A stretch of 64,000 nucleotides of DNA from Dictyobacter formicarum (GCF_016587435.1 NZ_BNJJ01000023.1:1-64000); one strand, 5' to 3'; shown: positions 19,022-29,060, counted from the stretch's first letter. Notes: generated from the letters alone by a model not told the origin. Numbers and translations are program-made.

Positions 19022-20374
19022 TTACTTGATACCCAGCGCGCCCGCTTCCTCCTGGATGAAACGCGTATAGGTATCGCCGCTAATAAAGCCCTCGTGCTTC
19101 AGCAAGCGCTGATGAAACGGTATAGTTGTTGTGATGCCCTCGATAACAAACTCTTCCAGAGCACGCTGCATGCGTGCGATGGCTTGATCACGATCTTCAG
19201 CCCAAACAATCAGCTTGGCAAGCAACGAATCGTAGTGAGGGGGAACTTCATAACCCGCATACAGGTGACTATCGACACGCACACCAGGACCACCTGGTGG
19301 CAAATATTTCTCGATAACGCCGGTTTGTGGTCGGAAGTCCTTATCCGCATCTTCAGCTGTAATGCGGCACTCGATCGCATGGCCACGCAACTGGATATTC
19401 TCCTGTCGTAAACTCAAAGGTTCACCCGAGGCGATACGCAGTTGCTCTTTTACCAGATCCAGGCTTGTTACCAATTCAGTAACGGGATGCTCAACCTGTA
19501 AACGCGTATTCATTTCCATGAAATAATAGCGATTTTGCTCATCCACCAGAAATTCCAGGGTACCGGCATTGCGATAGCCAATCTCTTTTACCGCGCGAAT
19601 GGCGCGCTGCCCCATCTCATCGCATAAAGAACGGGGCAAAATAGGAGTTGGTGACTCCTCGATGACCTTCTGGTTGCGGCGCTGGCACGAACAGTTACGC
19701 TCGCCCAGATGGACTCCATTGCCATGATTATCGACCAGAACCTGAATTTCAACGTGACGAGCCTTTGGCAGATACCGTTCCAGATAAATACCATCGTCGC
19801 GGAAAGCCTCTCGGACCTCATTTTGAGCTACCGTAAAGGTGCGCTCAAACTCGTCCGCATGGTTGATCAAGCGAATACCGCGTCCACCGCCGCCAGCGAC
19901 AGCCTTGAGCATCAGCGGGAAACCGATCTCGCGGGCAGCCTCTGTTGCCTCTGCTAATGTGCGCAAGACGGGAGTGCCCGGGAGGGTTGGTAAGCCTGCT
20001 TCAACCATGGCCTTACGGGCAGAAACCTTATCGCCCATGATTGCCATCACCTCGGCCGAGGGGCCGATAAAAGTGATATTAACGTCCTGGCAGATCTGAG
20101 CAAAGCTCGTATTTTCTGACAGGAAACCATAGCCAGGGTGAATTGCTTCGGCATTGGAGATAAACGCAGCGCTAATAATATTTGGAATATTTAAATAGCT
20201 CTTGCCGCTTGCTCCGGGTCCAATACAGATCCGCTCATCTGCCATTTGTACTGGAAGTGAGTCACGGTCGGCCTCGGAGTGAGCAATGACACTACGTACT
20301 CCCATCTCGCGGCACGCACGAATGACACGTAGAGCAATTTCACCACGGTTTGCAATTAAAATCTTACGAAACAT
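19022..20374 (-). CDS. accC: Biotin carboxylase subunit of acetyl-CoA carboxylase
   Basis: ATP-grasp enzyme that carboxylates the biotin on AccB with bicarbonate. I prefer the ATG at 20374 (MFRKILIANRGEIALRVIRA), which matches the family start; another ATG lies two codons upstream. Visible: glycine-rich ATP loop KAVAGGGGRGIRL, HVEIQVLVDNHGNGVHLGER, CSCQRRNQKVIEESPTP, and MEMNTRLQVEHPVTE with metal-binding and catalytic residues. About 450 residues, as in the family. 99 bp separate it from fabF. A promoter-like TATAAT within an inverted repeat lies upstream (20431-20475). Confidence 0.96.
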   Translation of the reverse strand: MFRKILIANRGEIALRVIRACREMGVRSVIAHSEADRDSLPVQMADERICIGPGASGKSYLNIPNIISAAFISNAEAIHPGYGFLSENTSFAQICQDVNITFIGPSAEVMAIMGDKVSARKAMVEAGLPTLPGTPVLRTLAEATEAAREIGFPLMLKAVAGGGGRGIRLINHADEFERTFTVAQNEVREAFRDDGIYLERYLPKARHVEIQVLVDNHGNGVHLGERNCSCQRRNQKVIEESPTPILPRSLCDEMGQRAIRAVKEIGYRNAGTLEFLVDEQNRYYFMEMNTRLQVEHPVTELVTSLDLVKEQLRIASGEPLSLRQENIQLRGHAIECRITAEDADKDFRPQTGVIEKYLPPGGPGVRVDSHLYAGYEVPPHYDSLLAKLIVWAEDRDQAIARMQRALEEFVIEGITTTIPFHQRLLKHEGFISGDTYTRFIQEEAGALGIK

Positions 20375-20430
20375 ATGCATGTAGACAAAGCGACCAACTT
20401 CGGGTGCTTCACCTTGCTCCTCTCACTTAA

Positions 20431-20475
20431 AGCCCTTGTGAGGGGTGTGATGTCGACAATTATATCACAAGGGCT
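20431..20475 (-). promoter_or_regulatory. Candidate operator/promoter of accC-fabF-accB
   Basis: Perfect 11-bp inverted repeat AGCCCTTGTGA (20431-20441) and TCACAAGGGCT (20465-20475). On the minus strand a TATAAT (20459-20464) lies directly beside the right arm, about 85 bp before accC. No good -35 box was found. A repressor or activator site that senses lipid precursors is inference. Confidence 0.5.
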
Positions 20476-20646
20476 AAAGATTGAGGAGGATGATTTCTCT
20501 CTAGTACGAAAGTTGTGCCTTTTCCCTCTGCAAGGGTGTCTTCTTTCGCGCGCTCCACACGTACCGACGGATTTCAACCCCAGACGGGCACATGTTCCCT
20601 CTCAAGGCCAAAGCGGGTGGATCTCATGATAAGAGTCGAAGTCTGA

Positions 20647-23600
20647 CTATTGTCCCTGAATAGGAGGAGAGAGGAGCAGCACGGATGGCACCCTGTCAGG
20701 TTCCGCGAGCCTGAGCAACTCATAGCCAATGCCCGCCAATCCTGTCATCAAGCCTGGTGTCTCCACACTCAGTGGAACCCCGGTTATCCAACCATAAGCC
20801 TCAATACTTCCGACTATCAGGGCAATCGCTCGCTCTAATTGCGCGTGATCTTCAGGTCGGTTAAGGAGATGCGCTGCTGTCAGAAGCAGTTCTACATCTC
20901 CTAGTGCCCCATGACAGAGCGAGTGATTTCCAGTAAGACCTTGTGTGATCGTCGTGTGTAGTGCGATATCGATCTCTTCTCGTGTTGTTGCGTCATGCTC
21001 CAAGATGCCCAAACGTCCCAGCCCTATCCCTGGTGCTCCATGACACCAGGCTACCAGACATTTCTGGCTTGGTTCAGCTGGTATTTCGTTGGGCTGCTTT
21101 ACATCTGATGTCAACGAAGGAAACACACGTAGGTCAGCCCAATTTTGTTGCGCAGGCACAAATAAACTGCGATCATATGTCAGCGCAGCCAGAGCTGTTT
21201 GACGGAAGCGTTCTTCTCCGCTGATAGCCGCTAATTTCAGCAAGCTCAAGGCAATACCAGCAGTCCCATGCGAAAATCCCCCCAATGGCGGTTCCTTTTT
21301 GAGGGTTTCCCAGGCGGTTCCTTCTGGCATGGCTTGAGCTGTGGCAAGCAAATGATCGCCACATTGCATCGCTATTTCCAGGATACGCGGAGAGGGATGG
21401 ACAGCATACAAGCAAAGCAGGCTAAGGATACAACCAGCAGAACCGTTAATTATATCCCGTTGCTCGTCCTGAGGAATGAGTGCTGCCAGTTGTTCCATCA
21501 GTTCTTCCGCTTCCTGGAACAGCGTTGGTTCATTCCAGAGCACGCCGAGATGGGTAAGCAAATATATCACCGAGCCCAACCCCTCAAAGGCTCCAATGCC
21601 TGGGTCGAGCGAGTATTTTTTCTGTTCATCGATCTGCGTTCGGATCGAGGCAAGTGAGCGCCTGGCCAGGAGGGTAAAGGATGCTTTGCCTGTGCAGGCA
21701 CCAAGGTAGGCCAGAAACAGAGCGATACCGCTGGTCCCATTGTACAAGTCGATGCCGGTTGGGAGAAGGCTCCAGGCATGTTCGTAAATAAGGTTCACTC
21801 CGAGCCAATATGCACCCTCTTCATGCTGCAAGGCAAGCTCTTCCAGACGCTTTCCTACAGCAGTGGCCAGGGTGAGCACATGTTCTCGCTTCACAGGCTG
21901 TTGTATGGGCTTGATTGGTAAAGTTCTTACAATCGAATCTTCACGACCCATCAGAAGCGTAGCAAGCGACGCCTCGATGACCCAGATCTGCTTGGTCAGA
22001 TCCTGCTCACTCAGACGTTGGATCTGGCGCTTGACCAACTCCAGACTCGGTGTATCGAAAAAATCAACCACTGGCTCCCGCTCGGAGGTAAAGATTGTAC
22101 AGCTATCAGGGAAGGTGGTAAAGACGGGGATATCACCTCTACGTAAGTCTTGCTGCTCTGCTGCAATGATGCGGGCAAGATAGGGACGGTGCTCCACTTC
22201 GCGCCACAAATGATCGAAGAAACGATCACGCTTAAGCGCATCGCGTAAGAGATCAGGATGAAAGCTTTCGAACAAGAGCGTCGAATATAAATGGGTTGAG
22301 CGTACGATTAAGCGTATTTCATCGTGCGCAAAATGTGGTAGTTGCTCAGTCAGCAGATCATCTCGATGTTTACATAAAAGTCGATACATCCGTGTAAAAC
22401 CTGCAATGATGGCATCTCTATAGTCCAGGACCTCAACATCGCGGTCGCCCAGTCGGGGTCGATTCTGACTGACCTCAATCTCAACGCGCTCGCGCACAAG
22501 TCGCATCTGGTCGGTCCCTGTTTCCTGCCAACTGAAAATAGGATGTGGCGTCGTTTGTCCTGGTTGCCCTCCTAGCCCACTAATATCTATACCGGGTGAG
22601 TCTTTATCTGGCCATGCCCATCGCGGTAATAATCCTACCTGCAAGACAGACTGATCCATGGCTTGAAAAGCGAGGTTGCTGCGTAATGCTGGATCGTCGC
22701 CGTCAACACACGGATGAAAGAGAGTCTCCAGGTCAACGAGCATCGGATGTTCACCGGAGGCAATCACATTTTCGTTGTGCAAGTCGCCTGCATTGAGCGC
22801 ATACAGGAGAGCCAGGTAACGTCCTTGACGTTCATAAAAACGTGTCACTTCGTCCTGAGAGGTACAGGGGGATGCAGCAACAAATTCAGACCAGCCATAA
22901 TCACCGCGATCGATCAGTTTCAAGGGGCGCAAGCGAGGTTGCACCCCACGTTCGTTGAGCCAGGTCAGCAGCTCTTGAAAATGCACGTCTATAGCCAGAG
23001 GTTTTGGTTTATAGAGCAACTGCATCCCGGAGCCAAACCGCAGTAAGAGAACGCTACGGCCTCTACGATGCCTGTCACCCATTCCTGCCTGCATCTCCAT
23101 CAGCAGACCTGGATTGCTCTCAGGCGTAAATGTAGCGCAGATAGCTTGCCAATCAGCACAGAGATGCGCTAAGAACTCGCACATGTACTCGGTCCACTGA
23201 TCAAGAGTCGTTGCTAACTGGCGCGCGAGCATTGGATATTTAGCGAGAAGTGGCAACATCTGCTCTTCCTGGTTCAGCAGCCGTACAAAATCCGCGAAAC
23301 GCTCTTCTGGCGTCTCACCCTGCAGGAGCCCTCGCAGACGCGCAATATGCATTTCCAGGATCACCGGTTTGCTCATCTGGAACAGTAGTCTAGGCACAAT
23401 ATTGTCCAGGAAGGTCTGAGAAAACTGTTGTGGATCAAAAGGCAGGAAGGCGTACTGTTGTTGGAGTGTGTGTATTCCTTCCTGGAGAGAAGTAAGGCCA
23501 CGCTGGAGCAGAGGACTGATGGCTGGCAGGCACACCTTAAGAGGCTGATTAGCCAGGGTTTCCTGGGAGAGCGCTAGCATCTTCTCGACTGCATGTGCAC

Positions 23601-23946
23601 CTGTACCTGTAAAGGCATCTCTGAGTGTGGCTAGCCAGTTCGGAAGAGTGGAAATCCGTGTTTGCACGCTCTCGATCGGCTCCGCAAGGAGAGAGAGGAA
23701 TTCCTCTTCTGAGAGAGAGTCACTGGCCAATCGCTTCGCAAACAATGTTCCATGATCGAAAGGTTTCTGTGCTTTCCATGCTCGGAAACGCCTGATAGCT
23801 TTGTCAACAGTCTCTTTCTTCGTCGAAGAAAGATCACCAGTTTCTGCTTGTCGTGATGCAAGACGCTCTCTGAGGGAGAGTGCATGGTACCACCCAGGAG
23901 CTTGCCAAAACGCTTTCTCTTTCTCATTGAGAATACTCTTTTCCAT
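20647..23946 (-). CDS. lanM: Class II lanthipeptide synthetase LanM (copy 1)
   Basis: Bifunctional enzyme that dehydrates Ser/Thr of the precursor core and then cyclises Cys onto them, giving (methyl)lanthionine rings. About 1099 residues. The N-terminal DUF4135 dehydratase domain shows LLYKPKPLAIDVHFQELL near residue 312 and GDLHNENVIA near 387, followed by MLVDLETLF. The C-terminal LanC-like cyclase carries zinc ligands in AWCHGAPGIGLGRLG (Cys near 968) and NHSLCHGALGD (Cys-His near 1011-1012). I use the ATG at 23946; a TTG three codons earlier is possible. GAGG lies ten bases before the ATG. It follows precursor gene lanA1 by 123 bp, separated by a hairpin. Confidence 0.95.
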   Translation of the reverse strand: MEKSILNEKEKAFWQAPGWYHALSLRERLASRQAETGDLSSTKKETVDKAIRRFRAWKAQKPFDHGTLFAKRLASDSLSEEEFLSLLAEPIESVQTRISTLPNWLATLRDAFTGTGAHAVEKMLALSQETLANQPLKVCLPAISPLLQRGLTSLQEGIHTLQQQYAFLPFDPQQFSQTFLDNIVPRLLFQMSKPVILEMHIARLRGLLQGETPEERFADFVRLLNQEEQMLPLLAKYPMLARQLATTLDQWTEYMCEFLAHLCADWQAICATFTPESNPGLLMEMQAGMGDRHRRGRSVLLLRFGSGMQLLYKPKPLAIDVHFQELLTWLNERGVQPRLRPLKLIDRGDYGWSEFVAASPCTSQDEVTRFYERQGRYLALLYALNAGDLHNENVIASGEHPMLVDLETLFHPCVDGDDPALRSNLAFQAMDQSVLQVGLLPRWAWPDKDSPGIDISGLGGQPGQTTPHPIFSWQETGTDQMRLVRERVEIEVSQNRPRLGDRDVEVLDYRDAIIAGFTRMYRLLCKHRDDLLTEQLPHFAHDEIRLIVRSTHLYSTLLFESFHPDLLRDALKRDRFFDHLWREVEHRPYLARIIAAEQQDLRRGDIPVFTTFPDSCTIFTSEREPVVDFFDTPSLELVKRQIQRLSEQDLTKQIWVIEASLATLLMGREDSIVRTLPIKPIQQPVKREHVLTLATAVGKRLEELALQHEEGAYWLGVNLIYEHAWSLLPTGIDLYNGTSGIALFLAYLGACTGKASFTLLARRSLASIRTQIDEQKKYSLDPGIGAFEGLGSVIYLLTHLGVLWNEPTLFQEAEELMEQLAALIPQDEQRDIINGSAGCILSLLCLYAVHPSPRILEIAMQCGDHLLATAQAMPEGTAWETLKKEPPLGGFSHGTAGIALSLLKLAAISGEERFRQTALAALTYDRSLFVPAQQNWADLRVFPSLTSDVKQPNEIPAEPSQKCLVAWCHGAPGIGLGRLGILEHDATTREEIDIALHTTITQGLTGNHSLCHGALGDVELLLTAAHLLNRPEDHAQLERAIALIVGSIEAYGWITGVPLSVETPGLMTGLAGIGYELLRLAEPDRVPSVLLLSPPIQGQ

Positions 23947-24020
23947 CCTCTTCAATCCTCAAACCTTTCTTGTATACTGCCTTTTGATGTTGAAGATAGA
24001 CCGATATTGAGTAATGATGA

Positions 24021-24050
24021 GGATCAAGAGGCAAGAGAACCTCTTGATCC
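24021..24050 (-). terminator. Hairpin between lanA1 and lanM1 (attenuator or processing site)
   Basis: Perfect 11-bp stem GGATCAAGAGG/CCTCTTGATCC with an eight-base loop, no long T tract. The same position is occupied by hairpins of different sequence in the other two units, so the structure rather than the sequence is kept. Confidence 0.7.
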
Positions 24051-24069
24051 CTTTGGATTCTACAAGACA

Positions 24070-24306
24070 TCACGTTTGACAGCCACCACAAGGATGGGGA
24101 GTGCCAGAGTTCCCGCGAGTACAAGTTCTAGTGTTACAACCAACGCTCGCTCCACTTTGTGCAGCACCCACGACCGCACCTAGCTCATCCTCGGTCAATT
24201 CAATTCGGCCTACCGGCATTTCCGGTAGCAGAGCTCGCTCTTCCTCACTCAGACCCTCGCGATATTCGGGATCTTCCCAGGCGCGTATGGTATCAACAAT
24301 ACTCAT
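24070..24306 (-). CDS. lanA: Class II lanthipeptide precursor (copy 1)
   Basis: 78 residues. The leader (MSIVDTIRAWEDPEYREGLS ... PVGRIELTEDELGAVVGA) has the mersacidin/lichenicidin-type pattern and ends at a Gly-Ala cleavage site after IELT..L..VVGA. The core that follows (AQSGASVGCNTRTCTRGNSG and nine more residues including HPCGGC) holds four Cys and several Ser/Thr for ring formation. AGGAG lies seven bases before the ATG. The upstream 190 bp are shared with the other two precursor genes. Modified by LanM1 downstream, or by LanM2, by inference. The product's activity is unknown. Confidence 0.92.
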   Translation of the reverse strand: MSIVDTIRAWEDPEYREGLSEEERALLPEMPVGRIELTEDELGAVVGAAQSGASVGCNTRTCTRGNSGTPHPCGGCQT

Positions 24307-24360
24307 GTGAAATCTCCTCTTGTTCTGAAGGAAGCCAATTCCAGTCGAAATGCTTCACAC

Positions 24361-24555
24361 CATCAACGTTTCTGGTCTCGGACGAGGCCCTTTTTGGCAC
24401 TTTTACTCGGCTGATTCTGGGTTAGAGCAACACGGGGTAGCCGTGCATACCGAACGGTCGCATCGTTTGTACAGCATCTCAAAAGCATCTTTTTCATCGC
24501 CTGAGTACTAGACCTGTAAAACGACACTCCCGACAAAATGAGCGTACATCCTTTA
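24361..24555 (-). repeat. Conserved leader/promoter region of lanA1 (copy 1 of 3)
   Basis: About 190 bp upstream of lanA1 are nearly identical to 28750-28948 and 29750-29936. The best conserved part reads CGGCTGATTCTGGGTTAGAG and ACCGAACGGTCGCATCGTTT on the plus strand. It probably holds promoter and 5' untranslated region, though no clear -35/-10 pair was seen. Confidence 0.7.
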
Positions 24556-24559
24556 GGTA

Positions 24560-24764
24560 TATCGCAGAATGACACGTTGTATTACGCGACGACATTCAAC
24601 ACCACGATCTATCGTGATTAGTGGTAACAAGGATATAGACCCTTGAAATATTGGATGACATAGCGGAAAACGTGAATGCAATTGGAATATATCAAGATGA
24701 GCGCTCTTTGGAATGTCATAAAAGTCGTTTGAGAATTTCTTCACCTCGTTGTCATCAAATCCGA
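24560..24764. repeat. 205-bp direct repeat upstream of lanA1
   Basis: About 95 percent identical by eye to 29061-29264. It marks the outer part of the amplified lan unit. 24765-24945, up to the lanM2 stop, shows no gene. Confidence 0.85.
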
Positions 24765-24945
24765 GATGAGGACCGATCTTGACGCACCAGATCTCTCAGA
24801 GAGACCACAGGATCAGCAACGTCGCTGACTCTGGTTCCTCTCAGGAGGTGAACAGCACCCCCTTTTTCATCGAGAGTGGTGCGTCTCCAACGCCTGACGG
24901 TTCAAAAAGTTCGGGAGACTCAGCATGATCAGAGTCGCTGTCTGA

Positions 24946-27900
24946 CTATTGTCCCTGAATAGGAGGAGAGAGGAGCAGCACGGATGGCACCCTGTCAGGT
25001 TCCGCGAGCCTGAGCAGCTCATAGCCAATGCCCGCCAGTCCTGTCATCAAGCCTGGTGTCTCCACACTCAGTGGAACCCCGGTTATCCAACCATAAGCCT
25101 CAATACTTCCGACTATCAGGGCCATCGCTCGCTCTAATTGCTCGTGATCTTCAGGTCGGTTAAGGAGACGCGCTGCGGTCAGAAGCAGTTCTATATTTCC
25201 TAGTACCCCATGACAGAGCGAGTGATTTCCAGCGAGACCTTGTGTGATCGTCGTGTTCAGTGCGATATCTATCTCTTCTCGTGTTGTTGTGTCTTCCAGT
25301 CCCAGTTGCTCCAATACGCCCAAACGTCCCAGCCCTATCCCTGAAGCTCCATGACACCAGGCCACCAGACATTTCTGGCTCGGTTCAACTGATGTTTCTT
25401 CGTTGGACCGCTTTGAAGCTGGTGCCAGTGCTGCAAATGTACGCCGATCAGCCCAATTTTGTTGCGCAGGCACAAATAAGCTGCGATCATATGCCAGAGC
25501 GGCCATCGCTGTTTGACGGAAGCGTTCTTCTCCACTGATCTCAGCTAATTTCAATAAGCTCAAGGCAATACCAGCAGTCCCATGCGAAAATCCTCCCAAT
25601 GGCGGTTCCTGTCGAAGAGTTGTCCAGGCGGTTCCTTCTGGCATGGGCTGGGCGGTAGCAAGCAAGTGGTCGCCACATTGTATCGCTATGTCAAGGATGC
25701 GTGAAGAGGGATGGACGGCATACAGGCTGAGCAGGCTGAGAACGCATCCAGCTGAACCATTGATGATATCCAGATGCTCATCTTTGGCAATGAGCGCTGG
25801 TAGGTGCCCAATCAATTCTTCAGCTTCTTGCAACAGGGCTGGCTCGTTCCAGAGCACGCCGAGATGGGTCAGCAGATAGATCACCGATCCCAGGCCGTCA
25901 AAAGCGCCAATGCTCAGATCTAGCGAGTCTTTTTTCTGCTCTTTGATCTGTGCATGGATCGAGGCAAGTGCACGCCTGGCAAGATGCGTAAAATGCTCTT
26001 CGCCAGTAATCGCACCAAGGTAGCTCAGAAACAAGGCAATCCCGCTTATCCCATTGTATGCATCGATGCCTGTTGGGAACAGGCCCCAGACATGTTCGTG
26101 AACGAGATTCACTCCGAGCCAATACGCCCCTTCGTCATTCTGCAAAGCAAGCTCTTCCAGGCGCTTTCCTACAGCAGTGGCCAGGGTGAGTACATGTTCT
26201 CGCTCCACCGGTTGTTGGGCAGACTTGCTCTGTAAAGCTATCCCGATCGTATCTTCACGACCCATCACACGAGTGGCAAGCGATGCCTTGATGATCCAGA
26301 CTTGCCTGGCAAGGTCACTCTCACTCAGGTGTTGTATCTGTTGCTGGACCAGTTCCAGGCTTGGTGTATCGAAAAGATCAACCAGTGGCTCCCTCGTGGA
26401 TGTAAAGACCGTACAGCTATCAGGGAACGTGGTAAACACAGGAATATCACCTCGATGCAAGTCTTGCTGCTCGGCTGCAATGATTCTCGCGAAAAAGGGA
26501 TAGTGTTCTACCTGGCGCCACAAATGATCGAAGAAGCGATCACGCTCAAGCGCATCACCTAAGAGATCAGGATGTAAGCTTTCGGTCAAAAGCTTCGCAT
26601 ATAACCGGGTTGAGCGTACAACGACGCGTATTTCATCGTGCGCAAAAAGGGGCAGTTGCTCTGTGAGCAGAGCATCACGCTGCTCGCAGAGGAGACGATA
26701 CATTCTGGTAAAGCCTGCAACGATAGCATCGCTAAAATCCAGGACCTCGACATCGTGGTCGCCCAGTCGTGGTCGATTCTGACTCACCGCGAGCTCATAG
26801 CTCTGGCTCACAAGCCGCATCTGGTCAGTCCCTGTTTCCTGCCAGTTGGAACCAGGACGTGGAAACATTTGCCCTGGCTGCCCTCCTAACCCACTGATGT
26901 CTACACCGAGTGAATCTTTATCTGACCATAATCGTCGTGGTAACAATCCTACCTGCCAGACAGACTGATCCATAGCTTTCCAGGCAAGATTACTGGATAA
27001 AGTTGGATCGTTGTCGCCAACACGAGGATGAAAGAGCGTCTCCAGGTCAACAATGATCGGATATTCACCAACGGCAATCACATTTTCGTTATGCAAGTCG
27101 CCTGCACGTAGCACATAGAGTAAAGCAAGATAACTTCCTTGCCGTTCATAAAAACGTGTCACTTCGTCCTGAGAGGTACAGGGGGCTGCCACCACGAATT
27201 CAGACCAGCCATAGTCGCCACGATCAATCAGTTTCAAGGTGCGCAAGGGAGGCTGGGCCCCGTGGTCATTTAACCAGGTCAGTAGTTCTTGAAAGTGGAC
27301 GTCGACAGTTAAAGGTTTTGGCTTATAGAGCAACTGCATACCCGAGCGAAACTGTAATACGAGCACACTACGGCCATTGCGGTGCCTGTCGCCCGCTCCT
27401 GCCTGCACCTTCAACAGGAGACCTGGATCACTCTCAGGAGTAAAGGTGGTAAGGATCATTTGCCAATCCGCACAGAGATGCGCTAAAAACTCGCTCGCGT
27501 AATGGATCCACTGATCAAGAGTCATCACTAACTGACGGGCAAGCACTGGATATCTGGCGAGGAGCGGCAAAATCATCTCTTCCTGGCTCAATTGTCGTGC
27601 AAAATTCGCAAAGCGCTCTTCTGATGTCTCACCATGCAAGCATCCTTGAAGGCGCGCTATATGCATTTCCAGGACCACTGGTTTGCTCATCTGAAAAAGC
27701 AACTCAGGCACAATGTTCTCCAAAAAGGTCTGAGAGAACTGCTCTGGATCAAAAGGCAGAAACCTGTATTGTTGTTGGAGCGTTTGTATGCTTTCCTGGA
27801 GAGCAGCGAGGCCCCGCTTGAGCAGAGGGTTGATAGCTGGCAGGCACGCCCCAAGCGGATGATTGGCGATGGTTTCTGAGGAGAGAGGCAATATATTCTC

Positions 27901-28254
27901 GGCAGGATGCGTCTCGGTAAAAGCATCCCTGAGCGCAGCCAGCCAGTCTGGAAGAGAGGAAACACGCGCCTGTACCCTCTCTATAGGTTCCGTGAGAAAA
28001 GAAAGGAGATCCTCTTCAGAGAGAGAGGCACTCGCTAATCGCTCCTCAAAAAAAGTCCCCTGGTCAAAAGGGGGTTGTGCTTTCCAACGTCGCAAGCGCA
28101 TTCTGGCCTTGTCAACAGTCTCTCCATGCGTTACAGAAATATCATCTGTGCCTTCTCGTGGTGATGGCAGGCGCTCCATAAGTGAGAGGGCACGATACCA
28201 TGCCGGATCTTGCCAGAACTCTTTATCTTTCTCCTGCAGAAGAATCTTTTCCAT
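24946..28254 (-). CDS. lanM: Class II lanthipeptide synthetase LanM (copy 2)
   Basis: About 1102 residues, a close paralogue of copy 1 with the same order of domains: DUF4135 dehydratase (LLYKPKPLTVDVHFQELL, GDLHNENVIAVGEYPIIVDL) and LanC-like cyclase (AWCHGASGIGLGRLG, NHSLCHGVLGN). Both zinc-binding Cys and the Cys-His are present, so it should be active. Start at the ATG at 28254 with GAGG ten bases upstream. The last 60 or so codons and the downstream flank are almost identical in DNA to copy 1, whereas the rest differs clearly, which suggests recent gene conversion. It follows lanA2 by about 200 bp. Confidence 0.95.
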   Translation of the reverse strand: MEKILLQEKDKEFWQDPAWYRALSLMERLPSPREGTDDISVTHGETVDKARMRLRRWKAQPPFDQGTFFEERLASASLSEEDLLSFLTEPIERVQARVSSLPDWLAALRDAFTETHPAENILPLSSETIANHPLGACLPAINPLLKRGLAALQESIQTLQQQYRFLPFDPEQFSQTFLENIVPELLFQMSKPVVLEMHIARLQGCLHGETSEERFANFARQLSQEEMILPLLARYPVLARQLVMTLDQWIHYASEFLAHLCADWQMILTTFTPESDPGLLLKVQAGAGDRHRNGRSVLVLQFRSGMQLLYKPKPLTVDVHFQELLTWLNDHGAQPPLRTLKLIDRGDYGWSEFVVAAPCTSQDEVTRFYERQGSYLALLYVLRAGDLHNENVIAVGEYPIIVDLETLFHPRVGDNDPTLSSNLAWKAMDQSVWQVGLLPRRLWSDKDSLGVDISGLGGQPGQMFPRPGSNWQETGTDQMRLVSQSYELAVSQNRPRLGDHDVEVLDFSDAIVAGFTRMYRLLCEQRDALLTEQLPLFAHDEIRVVVRSTRLYAKLLTESLHPDLLGDALERDRFFDHLWRQVEHYPFFARIIAAEQQDLHRGDIPVFTTFPDSCTVFTSTREPLVDLFDTPSLELVQQQIQHLSESDLARQVWIIKASLATRVMGREDTIGIALQSKSAQQPVEREHVLTLATAVGKRLEELALQNDEGAYWLGVNLVHEHVWGLFPTGIDAYNGISGIALFLSYLGAITGEEHFTHLARRALASIHAQIKEQKKDSLDLSIGAFDGLGSVIYLLTHLGVLWNEPALLQEAEELIGHLPALIAKDEHLDIINGSAGCVLSLLSLYAVHPSSRILDIAIQCGDHLLATAQPMPEGTAWTTLRQEPPLGGFSHGTAGIALSLLKLAEISGEERFRQTAMAALAYDRSLFVPAQQNWADRRTFAALAPASKRSNEETSVEPSQKCLVAWCHGASGIGLGRLGVLEQLGLEDTTTREEIDIALNTTITQGLAGNHSLCHGVLGNIELLLTAARLLNRPEDHEQLERAMALIVGSIEAYGWITGVPLSVETPGLMTGLAGIGYELLRLAEPDRVPSVLLLSPPIQGQ

Positions 28255-28316
28255 CTTTTTCAATCCTCAAACCTGTCCTCTAGAATGTCTGGTGTCGTTA
28301 AAGATAGAAGAATACC

Positions 28317-28352
28317 AAGTGGTCAAGATGCCTTAGAGGCTCTTGACCACTT
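28317..28352 (-). terminator. Hairpin between lanA2 and lanM2
   Basis: Perfect 12-bp stem AAGTGGTCAAGA/TCTTGACCACTT with an inner GCC/GGC pair. Weak T content after it on the minus strand, so partial read-through into lanM2 is plausible. Confidence 0.7.
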
Positions 28353-28455
28353 TCATAGACACAAAAACATCATCCCTGGCTTCATACCCAGGAGAGTTGC
28401 TCGCGCTTCCACACAATCACGGATCCTACCTACAAGAACGCCTGTAACGGATGCA

Positions 28456-28704
28456 CTACCCACAGGGATGAGGAACATTAGAGTTGCCACGACAACTACT
28501 GGTAAAACAGGGCGAAGTACAGGTCTTAGTATTACAGCCTGAACTCGCCCCACTTTGGGCCGCTCCAACGACCTCAAGCAGATCCTTATCGGTTAACTCA
28601 ATCTGGCCCACCGGGTTCTCTAGAAGCCTGGCACGCTCTTCATCGCTCAGACTCTCGCGAAACTCGCGATCTCTCCAGGCGCGTATGGTATCAGCAATAC
28701 TCAT
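28456..28704 (-). CDS. lanA: Class II lanthipeptide precursor (copy 2)
   Basis: 82 residues. The leader is almost identical to copy 3 and close to copy 1, ending IELTDKDLLEVVGA. The core is different and longer: AQSGASSGCNTKTC, then TSPCFTSSCRGNSNVPHPCG, with five Cys. The extra TSPCFTSSC block could form additional rings. SD sequence AGGAG lies seven bases before the ATG. Directly upstream of lanM2, its likely modifying enzyme. Confidence 0.92.
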   Translation of the reverse strand: MSIADTIRAWRDREFRESLSDEERARLLENPVGQIELTDKDLLEVVGAAQSGASSGCNTKTCTSPCFTSSCRGNSNVPHPCG

Positions 28705-28749
28705 ATGAAATCTCCTCTTGTTCTGTAGCCAACTTCAGTCGAAAAGCTC

Positions 28750-28948
28750 TTACACCATTAACGTTTCTGGCCTCGAACGAGGCCCTTCTGGCACTTTCAC
28801 TCGGCTGATTCTGGGTTAGAGCAACACGGGGTAGCCATGCATACCGAACGGTCACATCGTTTGTACTGCATCTCAAAAGCATCTTTTCCATCATCTGAGT
28901 CCCAGAGCAGCAAAACGACACTGCCGACAAAATGAGCGTACATCCTTT
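28750..28948 (-). repeat. Conserved leader/promoter region of lanA2 (copy 2 of 3)
   Basis: Nearly identical to 24361-24555. Some 110 bp of unique sequence (28949-29060) separate it from the 204-bp repeat that follows. Confidence 0.7.
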
Positions 28949-29060
28949 TGTGTCTTGACATTCTGGGTCACTCTCACAGACATACTAAGGAAGAGCTAAG
29001 GTGGCGTAACTCCTTGTATCCATTTCTTACGAAGACTGAACACAGGATTTCGCTCAGGCA

